Below the pieces are notes generated by a model, which did no database searches, was not told where the DNA came from, and saw nothing but the letters and a program-made list of their open reading frames with translations. Below, in pieces: positions 27,899-39,601 of a stretch of DNA of 59,079 nucleotides. The position numbers were made by a program, and so were the translations under genes. The stretch comes from Chromera velia (lineage: Eukaryota > Sar > Chromeraceae). Positions within the stretch are counted from its first letter, which is position 1, and every line of letters starts with the position of its first letter. The stretch covers positions 10,001 through 69,079 of the forward strand of contig JAHBMJ010005708.1 of NCBI GenBank assembly GCA_018398765.1, given 5' to 3'.

Positions 27899-28547
27899 AA
27901 TTCCTGGTCCGAAAATTTCACAGTGATAGGGGAAGAGAACGAATCCCCGGCGACTTTTCTTCTTGCAGATACTTGCCCTGCCCCCCCCTTGAAGTTCCCA
28001 TGTGCACGTTCACTCACTCACCTCGAGAAACTTGTTGCCGAAGTGAATCTTCTCTCCGTGGCCGACGAGGACGTCTGCCTTGGCGTCCACGCCCTTCTCT
28101 GCGTATCTGCTGCCCAGAACACTTTTCAGGCCTGCAGGGCGAGGATGGGTGGGAAGTATATGTTGGACAAGGCAGAAGGAACGAGACACGCATGAAAAGA
28201 CAAAGGAACGCAGCGAGAGCGTTTTGTCGTTCAAGAGTGCACAGGAGTGAGTGGAATCCTTGTTCATCCTTGGAGCTCCCTGATCTCAATGTGACCTCAC
28301 TCTCTGTTTTCTTTGCTTTCGCTTGAGACTTTTACGGAAATTATTGGGACTTTCTCCATTCACTCTTTTTCTTGTGTCGAGCCCTTTTTGTCCCTTGAGC
28401 CCGCTTTTTCACTCCATTTTCAGGCGACGATGCTCTCATTCATTCGACCCATCTTCCCTCCTCTCCTTCTGGTTCATTCCCTTTAGGAAAGGTCAACCGA
28501 CCAGGAACAGCCTCTTTCAGGCAGCCTGATGAAGTGATATGGTCTGC

Positions 28548-28636
<89 letters not shown>

Positions 28637-28662
28637 GCACGCACACGCACACGCACACACAC

Positions 28663-28743
<81 letters not shown>

Positions 28744-30309
28744 AGGGAGAGAAATCATGATGAGGGCGGGTTATCCGTGAGTGAGCGATCAAGGTGCCCC
28801 GAGGCAGTTTCTTCCCTGTCTGGTCACTTTCCGCCCTGACTCGTCCGCTTCTTTTCCAACCGCAGAACAGCACAGAAGGAGGAGCAGCAGCACAGCCATG
28901 AACCCTTTGACCCACTGTGTCGACAGACAGACAACCTCATTCATCTTCCCCACAGACCAACAGGCGGACTGTCGCACAGACAGGTAGAGAGAGACACGGG
29001 CGGGCAGGCATACAGACACGCAGCCAGACATACATGTCTACAAGACAGACAGACCGATAGACAAACGGCAAACAGGAGACTATACTGACGTGCACATGAG
29101 TGTTGAGAGCGTACAGGATTTTGATTCCCAGGTCGTCTGCCTCCTGCAGGTCTCTCCCTATCTGTTCCAGGACAGGGTCGATCAGCACGCCCTCTCGGGT
29201 CTCCGCACACGCCAGCAGATAGGTGTAAGTGCAAGATTCCCGGTCGAAAAGCTGACGGAAGACTAGACCTGTACTTTCAGTCTGGACCTCGAGGGCATCT
29301 GCAACCTCTCTTGATCGTCTGAAACGATCAACCCATCCAATCAAGTCTGACCTCCCAGGAATCCGAGAGAGCTCGGCACTCGCAGTCTCCTCGTCTCCCT
29401 CTGTCAACAGACCGATCGCCGCTGCCGCTGCAGCACGGACCCCCCCCCGGCAATGGACCAAGACGGGCTTCGGGAGTTCACCAAGGGCAGCGGCCACGTC
29501 GTGAGCAACACCCTGAGAAAGGTGGGCCAACAAACAAGACACACTCAAATATGCACAGTGTCACACAGATGCACAGACGAACCCAATCACACTCATACAT
29601 GCGCGCACGCATAAATTTAGAGATACTTTGGACAGAGACAGAGAAAGGGAAGCAGGGGCGAGCGAGTCGCTCTCAACGTATTGATGTACGGACAAGAAAC
29701 GCCTCCATGAGATGTCTGTCAGTCTGCAAGTCAGGCCTGCAAGTAAGGAACCTGGAGAGAGCAAGACATCAAGGGGACCGTCCGACACCCAGAATGATGC
29801 GTACAAATGACCCAAGGCAGACTGAGTGTTCATAGAAACTCACTGACTGACGTAGTATAATGTAGACGGGGTGACTGGAACGTTCCTGAAAGTCGAGCTT
29901 GGTGACTCAGACCCCCCCAGGGCTTTCTTCGTCTCTTCCTCTAGCTGGGGCACGGGTACTCGTAAGTCCTCTTCCGGTGCGGCTACGGACAGCACTGAGA
30001 AGATGGAGGGTTTGGGGTGAAAGAGAATAAGCGCATATAGACAGAAGGTCTAAGACTTTGAAAACACATGCATGCATTCCGCGTCTCCGAACCCGTCCAC
30101 CGACCTGACTTGAAGGTTCCACTCTTGACCTTATCAAGAAGCTCGGGATCGTGATCTCCCGTCACGCTGTACTGTCCTGTTTTGAGAAACCGAAAGGAGC
30201 AAGACACGGCCGCAGAGGGAGGGACGGGCTGGCACGGGGAAAGGACTCCTTGGAGACGGCAAAACCTGCCCGTGCCCCGTAGAGTCGATGACAACACAAG
30301 CGACAACAT
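25919..30309 (-). CDS. DUF442 sulfurtransferase/phosphatase-like domain fused to an ETHE1-type persulfide dioxygenase, probable mitochondrial leader
   Basis: ETHE1 enzymes oxidise glutathione persulfide to sulfite in mitochondrial sulfide breakdown; DUF442 or rhodanese partners supply or use the sulfane sulfur. Nine exons join in phase to give 449 residues: 30309-30105, 29994-29852, 29512-29090, 28547-28502, 28131-28022, 27629-27513, 27114-27022, 26545-26465 and 26050-25919 (TGA). Residues 1-45 are Arg/Ser-rich without acids, like a mitochondrial presequence. Residues about 46-180 match DUF442 ([15 protein letters not shown]), with the catalytic loop HCRGGVRA at Cys137-Arg142. Residues about 197-449 match ETHE1: [30 protein letters not shown], metal motif THVHADH (His255, His257, Asp259, His260), TPGHT with His316, FTGD with Asp335, GRTDFQ, PGHDYS with His376, and the tail [18 protein letters not shown]. 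All iron ligands are present. This fused order is known from bacterial Blh proteins. Confidence 0.93.
28551..28741. repeat. (CA)n microsatellite inside intron 3 of the persulfide dioxygenase gene
   Basis: About 190 bp of nearly pure CA (TG on the coding strand) ends one base from the acceptor of the 46-base exon 4, so the whole polypyrimidine region of that splice site is a TG repeat. Confidence 0.92.
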
Positions 30310-31226
30310 AAGCTTTCAGGCTGGACTGGAGAGGGCTTCCATGCAGGTGGTACGCTGGAGCGTTGACTGCAGCTCCGCCAATCCTGCCGTGCAGTGACAT
30401 GCAGTCTGTGCAGTTTGTAGATGATATTTTTGTTGAAACAGAGAGAGTCAGTCAGAGCGTGGCGCGGCGCGCATGCATGGCCGGTGGCGTAATTTAAAAT
30501 CCGCTTATATATTTGTATACACATTCATGCGTCCCAGCGCTCAGTTGGCGCCGCCGCGCGCATGGCTCCCGACTTTCACTGAAACTGTGTGAGCATTCCA
30601 ATGATTCCATCACGTTTCATGACAGCGCAAGTGTACTTTACACGCTTCACGCCCGGCCCTGCCCTTTCTCATAGTTTCATGATTAAAATCTATAGGTTAA
30701 AAAACATATCAAGATGCAACTTGATTAAACTAGTTTAATATTTGATTATGGAGGCTGATTGTAAAAGATTGAAACTATATAAAACCAGATAGACTTACGT
30801 TCATAATAAAACTTACTGTTGAAAAATGATTAAACTGTAATGATGCAATGTATAAAATACTATAAAACTGTTCAGATTTGATCATAAATTTAGAAAAAAA
30901 AGAAATGAAAATAGAGACTAATCAAAGAAGAAAATATATCAAAAAAAAAATGAAATAAAAGATGACTTGTTGAGAATTTCAAATACTAAGAGTCTTGACT
31001 AGTCTTGACTCTCAAATATTCTCAGAACTTCAAAAGTACTTGAACTGACAAACACTTCCAAATCTTTTAAAAAAAACTTTGAGATAATAATTACATATAT
31101 GTATAAATATATATAGAGACTGTCAGACTCGGGTTTCATTAGACGCTAGATTAAACGCAATTCAAAAAATGCAAGCCCCGGTCACAAAGTCATGAGCCAC
31201 TCAGGGGCTTTTCATTGAATCCATCC
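30310..31226. other. Intergenic: GC patch then AT-rich island
   Basis: A GC-rich patch with ggcgcggcgcgc and ggcgccgccgcgcgc motifs (30458-30560) flanks a TATA-like ttatatatttg. From 30680 to 31130 the sequence is AT-rich without genes. Confidence 0.55.
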
Positions 31227-34200
31227 TTACCAAAAGGACAATGCTAGGGACGGGACGCGTTTTCCAAGATTGTGGACCACCGTATTCAGCATTTCGACGC
31301 CTTCTTCTTCCGTTGGGCTTTTTTGGCCCTCAAACTTTACGTTTTTCAGTTGTGGGAGTGACTCTGGAAGAAGCTGCGGTGTCTCTAAGAAAGCACAAAC
31401 TCCAGTAATGCTCAATCGGTTTTCTTGAAGAGCCAAAGACTTCAGGTTTGGACACCCATGCGCAGAGAAAACCTCTGCCACCCTTTTCAGGAGGGTGTCG
31501 TCAAGACTGCAGTCGGAGAGGTCGAGAGACTCCAAACTGGACAGTCTCCCCGCGGATTGCACGACCTCACTTGACGCAAGAAAGGTCAGAGCATTCTCTT
31601 CAACTTGTCCCCCTCTGAGGTGAAGCGCCCTCACACACTGAGGAAGCCCACCCTCACTCTCTGCAATGGCGGTAATAAGGGGGTCGATGCTGATGCGCTG
31701 CGGCTTTGGACAGAGCTGGAACCTCAAACCGCCTGTCTCCTTGCTGAAACAAGAAGGAGGAAACTTGCCTCCCCGCACGGCATCACTTAAAGCTCCCACC
31801 CCCTCACTATTGAGCTGAAAGAACACAGGTTCTCGGGGGTGGATGATGTCGGGGGGTTCTTCAGGTCGGGGGCAAAAGGGGAAAAGGGACTCTAGGACGG
31901 GAAGCTTGCCTGATCCTAGGGCCTTCGTCACTGCCCCCCCTTCAAAGCGGACGGCATGGCCTGTAAGATCAAGCCATCGAAGCTTTGGGAGCCCTTCCTC
32001 ACTCTCGGCAATCATCGTCATCCAATTCCTCCACGCCGCGCCGCTGACCTTTGGGGTTTGTGGGAGACTCAGAGAAACAACGTTGGACAGAGCGCCCCTT
32101 CTCACAAACTCACTCAGTCCCTCAAGGCTGCCATCAGTGAAGTCGCACGACCATTTGAAATCAATGTGAGACAGCCGTCTGAGGGTTCCAGACATGCAAA
32201 ACCCCCCCAGAGACCCCGCTTCTGAGAAGTCTAGAATATCGAGTGAGTGCAGTCTCACTTGGCTTTCGATATTGAATACTTGTGTGAGGAAATCTGAGAC
32301 TGCTTCAAGGCTCACCGGGTTATTTCGAAGAGCCAAAGTCTCTAAATTAGGACACGTATGTGCAGAGAAAACCTCACCGAGCCTCCTGAGGGCCCCATCG
32401 TCAATGGAGCAGTCGGAGAGGTCCAGAGAGTTCAGACCAGACAGTTTGTTTACCCCCCCACTGCGTGATTCTGCCAGCAAGGCAAGAGCTCCCTCTCCAA
32501 TACGCCCACCTCTTAGATCGAGCCCCAACACACTTTGAGGCAGCCCTCTTCTACCCTCCGCAATTGCAACAAATAAAGGATCAAGTCTGCTTCGAGCGCA
32601 CCCAAATCGCACCGGTGCATCGTGGTTATCGAGCTTCAAATCGATTTTGTCAAGACCCGGGGGAAACTTCTCCCCCCTTACTGCGTCTGCCAGACGCCTT
32701 ACCCCCCTCGCATCAAGAAAAAACAGCCGACAACACAGACGCTGTAGAGACGCCAATTCCCCAGATCCCAAAGCTAGGACAACACCCCCCCCTGCCTCTT
32801 CCACCCTAGTCCAGGAAAGATCTAAAGTTTCTAGCTTCCTTAAACACCCCTGGCTTTCTGCAATGACCTGCATAAACTCTTCCCACGTCCCCCCCAGGAC
32901 CTCATCATTCCCCTTCAGGTACAGAAGAGTCGTCCTTGCCAGAAAACCCCCCGCACGGCCTCTGCAAGCCTTTCGATGTCAACATTATAGAGATTGCAAC
33001 ACGACAAGTTGAGGCTGGTCAGATTTCCAAACTTTCCTGCCATTAGTACGGTCACAAATGATACAGTCACGATTGAAGAAAACCCCTCCCCTGCACGCGT
33101 CGAGGAGAGATTCAAACTCTCCAGACACGGCAGTCCTTCTGGACGTTCCATCACTGCCTCCATTAAGGCCAGCATTCCGTCTCCTCCAAACCCCTGTAAT
33201 GACTCTTCTTCATCATCATCATCCTCCACAACCGATCTTTGTCCCCCTTCCGACAATTCGAGATCTTGCAACCCGCTCAGATGCCCTGCCCTGACCGCCT
33301 GTGCAAGAAGCATCATCTGTGTATCGCTCACTGCCATGTGACGCACGCACAGTCCTCTAAAAAAAGGGAATGTTGATTGACTCAGTACTTCAAAAAATGC
33401 TGAGACCACCTCACCCTCACCCCACGCCTCCCCTTCGTCTTCCTCGTGTCTATACAACTGAACTCTCTGCAAACATCCGAAACGCCCCCGCCGGACGGCT
33501 TCCCCGATCCCTCTCATTGCATCGATACTCTCCTGAGGCTCCATCATAATCATCGAGTCTACCATCAAATCCAGGCTCAGAGCCTGAATATATGGACTCT
33601 CGGCAGCCCCGTTGATCCCTTGGAGGAAGAAGGGCAATTCATCTACGTAAATGTCGACATGGAGCTTCCGAATGCATTTGTATCGCCCATCTCCGAGAGA
33701 GCGCAGGTGCGCCAGGCTGCCGGTGGACGCGCACATTTCGACATTTTCAAGAGGGGGGCATCCAGGAGCACTGAGGGCATGCAGGAACGCATCCAACCCA
33801 TCCGATGTCCCTGTCATCTCTGACATTAAATTCAGACTTTTCAGACACGGAACGTATTTCTTGTCAAGAGCCGGTCCCAAAGGACCATGCACATCCCGAG
33901 CCCGGTGCCGCTCCAAATCCAGTTTCTCCAAATTCAACAAAGACCCACTTTGGAGTGCCAAAGCAAGGCGCTGCACTGACAAGTCTCCGACTCCTGCTTC
34001 CCTCATGCATTGGAGAGAAGTATGGCGGAACATACGACTGATGTTGAAAACTTTTTCTTCGTCTTCGTTCTCCTCCTCCTCCTCTTCCTCATCATCACTC
34101 TCATCCGATCCGTCGCCCTCCACCCTGCAGAGATACTTGTTTCCTGAGAGGTCTAGGGTCTCTACTTTGAGAGACCTTTGTTTGATGGCTTCATGGAGAG

Positions 34201-35013
34201 CTTTCAGTGCGTGCTTGTTCAGACCGGTTTTCTGGAGGTCTAGCGTCTTCACCCCATCAATCCGGCCCTCTGCGATGAGCCCAGCCAGAGCTTCGAACCC
34301 TCCCATGCCCAGTCGGCAACCTGAAGGAACACATCAACAAAAGGAGACAGGAAACGTGCAGTCCAAAAATGTCTACTTCGCTTAATTTCTTTCGCATCAA
34401 TCAACAACGAGCGCAGCAGTCAGACCACGGAACAGACAGACAGACGGACGGACTATCTGTCTATCTCTTTTCCCCTCCACACCAAACCACTTGGACGTAG
34501 GCTGCCACCACTTCGACACTGATCACTACGTCACCAAATGACAAGCGAACACCTCACCATAATCTCACTGATCAAGGGTACACAAAAATCCCGTCAGATT
34601 GGCCGTCAGGCTGATCCACCCCACCGACTGACAGACTCCGCGGCCAGTTGACGAAGAAGGCTCACTCACCTTTTAGGCAAAGGAATTCCAGGTACGGTGA
34701 CAGGAGGGGGAAGACGCGTTTGGCCTCTTCAGTCCCGATTGACTTTTCTGCAGCAGTACAGTTGGAAGGTCTGTTGACGACAGGTAGCAAATTGAATCAT
34801 GAAATGCCAGACAAGAAAAAAACAGAAGAACAGAGCCCACGACCTCTGTGCAATACAGGGGGATTCTTCGGTCAAACTTCTTACCTGCAAAAGAGAAGCT
34901 GGTCAATCGGGGCGCCTCATATTCTCCCAAAAATCGAAACTGCCGCGCGGTGTCGAGTCGTTTCAAAAAGCCCTCGAGGAGCGGCAGCGCCCGTCCTTTT
35001 ACGCCTGTCGCGT
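31227..35013 (-). CDS. Large leucine-rich-repeat protein (ribonuclease-inhibitor type), with one frameshift in a G run
   Basis: LRR proteins of this kind form curved scaffolds for protein binding. The main exon starts at 34320 and reads 463 codons beyond an internal Met at 34306 before the frame breaks. From the break, a second frame of about 560 codons runs to TAA at 31227-31229. Both halves carry repeats of about 28 residues: LxxLxxLDLSxxxL and xxxGCPxLxxLALxxN, and recurrent LADAVRGGKFP and LAEAVRGG blocks. A +1 shift in six Gs at 32947-32952 would join VRGG to FLARTTLLYLKGND in frame, giving roughly 1,030 residues from this exon. Upstream exons 34770-34670 (ends SPYLEFLCLKG) and 35013-34885 (contains LPLLEGFLKRLD) join in phase. 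The first exon was not found. An acidic run (32 codons rich in Asp/Glu) lies near 34050-34110. Confidence 0.82.
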
Positions 35014-35240
35014 CTGCACGCGCACAACAAACAAAAGGGCAATCACCCATTAACAGACAAAAAGACCGAGACAGAGACAGAGGCAAAGACAGAGACGGAG
35101 AAAGAAAGAAATGGAGTGAAAGGAGAAAGTAGAGAGCGTTCCCAAGAAATACGGCAGATGCATACAACAGCACATGGAGCTAGATCTGCGCACAGGCGGA
35201 ATATCAACATTGCACCAAGACTCTACCGTAGACTTATTGG

Positions 35241-37015
35241 ATGAAAGAAAAAACGAGAACCAAGTCCACTGACTTATTGCCATCTCCTCGACGGTCGAAG
35301 GGATCAAGTCCAGAACCAGAAAGACTTTCTCGGAGGAGACACCAGAAATTTCTGTGCACAAGTCATGGTGAGTGCAGATATAGAATATGGGCCACTTGTG
35401 GGTCGGACTCCGCTCGACAGCTTGCAGCATGGACTACGAGGTGTCTGTGATCGAGCATCGAAGGCAATTGAAGAAAATAACCGCATTCTAGGGCACGGCA
35501 CTTTCCAAAGAAAGGAAAAAAGTGACGGTCCCAACAGACATCCGCAAACAGCCGAGGTCCACAGTCTCACCTGAGAGGCAAATGCCGCGAGGGGGATCGA
35601 GAGTAACGTTCCACAGGCCTCTATTCTGCAGGCAGGTAGAAAATAGGAGGGAAGACTTTTCATGGTTCCCAAACGGTTGCTGTTGCAATGGAAGAAAGAT
35701 AGGCATCCAATTCAGAAAGAAAGTTGTACCGTGCAGTTCATAGAAATCGCAGTACACACAGCGAGCCGTCCGTGATCTCTGCAGCGGCTGTACTTTGGAA
35801 GAAAGTAGAACAAGAGGCAGAGGACTTGCTTGGTGGAGGTACGTAACGCAAAAGCAAGCCTCGTACTACTAAGGATTCAGGACGTGCACACAAAGATGCA
35901 GGCTCTTGAGAAAAGGCTCACTCATTCTATAACTGTTCTGCGCAAGACCTCTGATTATCACTCTTTCACGTGCGTCCGTGACAAAGGTCCTCAGGACGCG
36001 CGAGGAATGCGGAGAGGAGTCCACACAATATGCAGGCTGATTGACTCAGCTTCTTCAGGAGGAAGAGATAGAGCCAGGCCAAACCGATGGAGTCCCGTCC
36101 TTTCGTGAGCTTCTGAAGGTGACATGGACGAAGGAGGCAGGAATAAGAGAAGAGCAGCTGTCGTCATGTTGAGGCGGTCAACATACGAGGCAACTTGACG
36201 TGCTGTCAACAAAGATTATTTTCTTTTCAGACAAAACTTCCTGACGATCAATTGAAGCCCAGACGAAGTACAGGCCGCGTACATGAAACTGATATTTTGA
36301 CACGAACACCCATGCACCCCTATGAAAAATGCCGAACGCCCACGTACCTCCGAAGTGAACCCCAATCGCTGAATGAAAAGACAGAGGCCGTCTTCTCTGT
36401 TCTGCTGTCTCTCCGCCTCCTCCTCTGGATCTTCCCTTCCCTGCAACTGCTCAGAAAACTCTTCGTCCTCCCTACCCGTCCCCCTGACCACCCCCATGTG
36501 TGTCCGTTGCATCGACCCACATGCCCCAAGGAAGCAACAGAACAGTGCCAACAGAGATCGCAACATCCATCGGACACTGCAGACGAGGGAAGCGGAGGGG
36601 CGAGGAAGGCAATGGCAAATGTTTTCAGCGCTTCCTTAGGCGAAGAAGAGAGGCGAAAGAAAGTGAACATGATTTGTGCCAAGAACGGAAGTCAGCAGAA
36701 CGAGCGAACGAACGGACGAACGGACGAACGGACGGACGAACGAACGAAAGAAAGAAAGAAAGAAAGAAAGGAAGGAAGGAAGGAAGGAAAGGAAAGAAGG
36801 GGACTGACGTACGCAACTGAATATGGTTGTGTATCGTTATACAACAGGAGCCCGCAAAGAAGCGTAAAAGAAAAAAACTCGATCGCAAAGAGAAGCAACA
36901 ACAAGAGACAGACCTGCAGTACACCCCCTTTGCCAGGGATGTGACAGGGGAGAAAACGCTCATTGAAGAGCTCCGAGGGTTCTCTATGCCTCTGGCCACC
37001 AGTTGTGCCGCATAG
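35241..37015 (+). CDS. Putative basic protein of unknown function, several exons
   Basis: I do not recognise it. Supporting pieces on + are: a start at 35241 (MKEKTRTKSTDLLPSPRR, Ser/Arg/Lys-rich) ending at a gtgagt donor near 35369; a segment about 35492-35637 with KERKKVTVPTDIRKQPRS; an exon near 35762-35838 with SVISAAAVLWKKVEQEAEDL; one near 36057-36117 with EEEIEPGQTDGVPSFRELLK; and a last exon 36848-37015 with a lysine-rich start (EPAKKRKRKKLDRKEKQQQ) and TPFARDVTGEKTLIEELRGF before TAG. Phases between pieces are not all consistent in my reading. Open frames on the opposite strand also exist here, so the strand is the main doubt. Confidence 0.35.
36345..36566 (-). other. Opposite-strand open frame with signal-peptide-like start
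   Basis: From an ATG at 36566, MLRSLLALFCCFLGACGS resembles a signal peptide, followed by a Glu-rich stretch and CLFIQRLGFTSE that ends exactly at a gtacgt donor. A following piece at about 36108-36022 (KLTKGRDSIGLAWLYLFLL) follows an acceptor. It overlaps an intron of the + model, so one of the two is wrong or they are antisense. Confidence 0.25.
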
Positions 37016-37114
37016 AAGAAACAGACAATCACGTCTGCAACCAATAGCATTTATTTATGCACACACAGAGCACAGCAGCAATGAGAGGATCGGATCGATC
37101 GTCGACATGTTCTT

Positions 37115-38343
37115 CTATGGCTCGTCGACTGTTGCAGTCTCAATATATCTACACATGCATCCCCTGTCTTCACCTTCATTCTCCCATACTGCCGACATAC
37201 CGTCAAGTTCCTTCTTCTCGAGATCCCCCCCTCCGCACTCTTCCAAGACGGCCCTCCGAAACTCCACCTCACTCACTGCATCCAACAGCCGCAGTTCAGA
37301 GCGAGGACCAGGGACTGGAGGGAGACACGGGGAAGAGGAGGCCACTCCCGTGCGGCTACTGGTCGCTTCGAGGGTCACATTGTCTGTCCGACTGTGCGGT
37401 GTCCGAACAGTCAGAGACGAACCGACCCCAGTCCCCTCCTGCCCTCTGGGTGTGATCCCAGGCTTTTGTTGGGGCTCCGGTGTGTCCACTACCGTGCTGT
37501 TTGTTTCTATGGATTCGTTCAGAGGACTCAAAGTGCTGTCTGCCGACAAATGGAGGCTGTCAACTGTGGTGTGAGAGAAAAGGGAAAACCGCCTTGGCCC
37601 TGCGACTGGAAAGACCCCGGAACCCCCCCCCTGCTCTTCTAGCCCATTGGTTTCAAGAGAGGCAGCGGATACAGCAGAGACCCAGGCAGCCGTGCAGGAT
37701 GCACGCAGAGACTGCGGAGAGATAGGCAAGGCATGCAAAGAGGCGACCCTCTCGACCTCTCGCCCCCACGCAGTCCCTGCAGAAAGGTCAGAACAGAACA
37801 AATTCAGTATCTTGATGAATGCATCTTACAAAAGCCTGACTGTCCGGTGATGCTGTACACAACTGAACGACCCATACTATTTTTCGTGGGGACCTGGCAC
37901 AAGCGTGATGAAACATTCCCCAACTCATGTGGCTTCTACATAAATATGCATTGGCAGTTCCGTGGATGAGAATATTCGGCATGAAGATGGTGGATCGGCG
38001 CAGAAGGAGACCCACAGAGTCCGGCAGACACCGGTAGAGAGATCATTACACAACCCCATTCTGACAAGAGGACAGGCTTGCACGGAAACCAATGAGTGAG
38101 GGAAGTTGGATGGTACATCTCAGGCACAAAGCTATCTACGCGCGCAAGACGCGCGTACTCAAACGTGTGTACAAGCACCGCCACTAAAGGAGGGCAAGCT
38201 GACGAGGGATCTTGCAATAAAGAAACCCCAATGAACTCACCAAGAATGTTTTGAACCGCCAGGCAAAACTTTCTGTCCTCAAAGAAGGCGGCACCAGAAT
38301 CCGCCAGAGTGGATGTGTTGTTCACGGATTCCAAGAAAGACAT
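37115..38343 (-). CDS. Two-exon orphan protein, Ser/Thr/Pro-rich
   Basis: Exon 1 (38343-38241) starts MSFLESVNNTSTLADSG and ends QNIL plus one base at a gtgagt donor. Exon 2 (37776-37115) begins right after a ctgcag acceptor and joins in phase to give 254 residues. The middle is low-complexity Ser/Thr/Pro/Gly. The C-terminal 60 residues look structured (SELRLLDAVSEVEFRRAVLE) and acidic. The stop is TAG. I see no known domain, transmembrane span or signal peptide. An overlapping open frame continues 5' of the chosen start (contains ELENSSSAISPHLFAAV), so more exons are possible. Confidence 0.5.
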
Positions 38344-39601
38344 GTTGTTTGTTGGAAACGAAAATGTGGATCTTCTGCTTCAAATTGCTGGTCAGGTTCA
38401 CTCCGGTGTGGGGAAAAATCTCTGCCTGCTGCTTCACTCTCACGGCAGCAAACAGGTGGGGCGAAATTGCAGAAGAGGAATTCTCGAGCTCCACACAGGG
38501 ACCTGTAGTGAGGTGCTGAAATTGACTCGTCACTTGCAAACAGCAAATCCTTGCTTTATCCTTCTGATTTATCCCCTGCAAACAGCCTCGATCTTTTTCT
38601 CCTTCACAAACGCAAATTCAGCAGGTGGAGGTCCCTGGAGGGGCGGAAGGCAAGCGATCGCTGGCGAGCCTTCGTTGATCTCAACGTGTAAATGCTCTGC
38701 TTCAGAAAGGAGACAGTATCGCGGCTTATATATTGACAACCAGTATGTCAGACTGTTGCATAAATATATGTATAGATTACGTCCTTCGACTCAAAATCCA
38801 TCCAGCATCCATGGATGGAAGAGGCATTCAGCATTACTCAACGAAACAGAAACAGCGTCTTTCGATCTACTCAAGCCAAACGAAGTCAGACTATATACAT
38901 GCGCAACCTGGCAGAAAAGGAGATCGAGAAGAAGTCGATCATAGTCGATCTGAAGAAAAAATTAAAAAATTAAATCAAAAGTTGGATGCATGCTGGAGAG
39001 TCGCTCGCTTTGCGCGCGCTCTATAGCTTGAAGGATTAAAATTTACTCATTAATTTTGCGGCTGGCGCGCGCCACACGCGGAGGTTGGCCAACCGGTTGG
39101 GTTGGCCGTTGGCGGCCGGGATTTTCATGCATGGATTTTCAGCAATGGATTTTGTCATGAATCCTGAGACCACCAGCATCATCCAGCATATTCCAGCATC
39201 CACCAGCTTCGTCGATAGCAGATCTCAACATCTTCGTTTGTTCTCCACTATACATCTAAAACCTTTCAGGTTTGAACGCTTTCTTGGGCGATCCTCGACC
39301 TCTGTCTTGGTTTGATTCTTCTAGCATTTACTAACGGAGAGAGAGCCCGCAACTGTTGTGCCGTCTCGTGCCCTTTTTCCTTCTTGTTACCTCTCTTCTC
39401 TGTTTGGAGTCTAGAGGCAGATTTGAGGCGTAGGCACGAGGTACAAACTACCCGCCCCGTTTCACTGCAGGATCAAGTGCTGTTTCTGAACCGGCGAACA
39501 CCGGTGTACAGTGTGACTTTGTTCTTTATAGTAAGCATTACATTGTTCATCCCGTTTTTTCTTTTCCTTTTTCTGCTTCCAGTTGATCTCGGGACCAGAC
39601 C
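38344..39601. other. Intergenic region with inverted GC motifs
   Basis: A region about 38990-39125 holds gcgcgcgct, ggcgcgcgcc and a palindromic ttggccaaccggttgg next to attaattttg. Short direct repeats of the type ccagcat occur at 38800-38830 and 39170-39215. No gene identified. Confidence 0.45.

Noticed and set aside
28439-28915. Cys-Val-rich frames over the CA repeat
   Set aside because: Microsatellite inside intron 3 of the persulfide dioxygenase gene.
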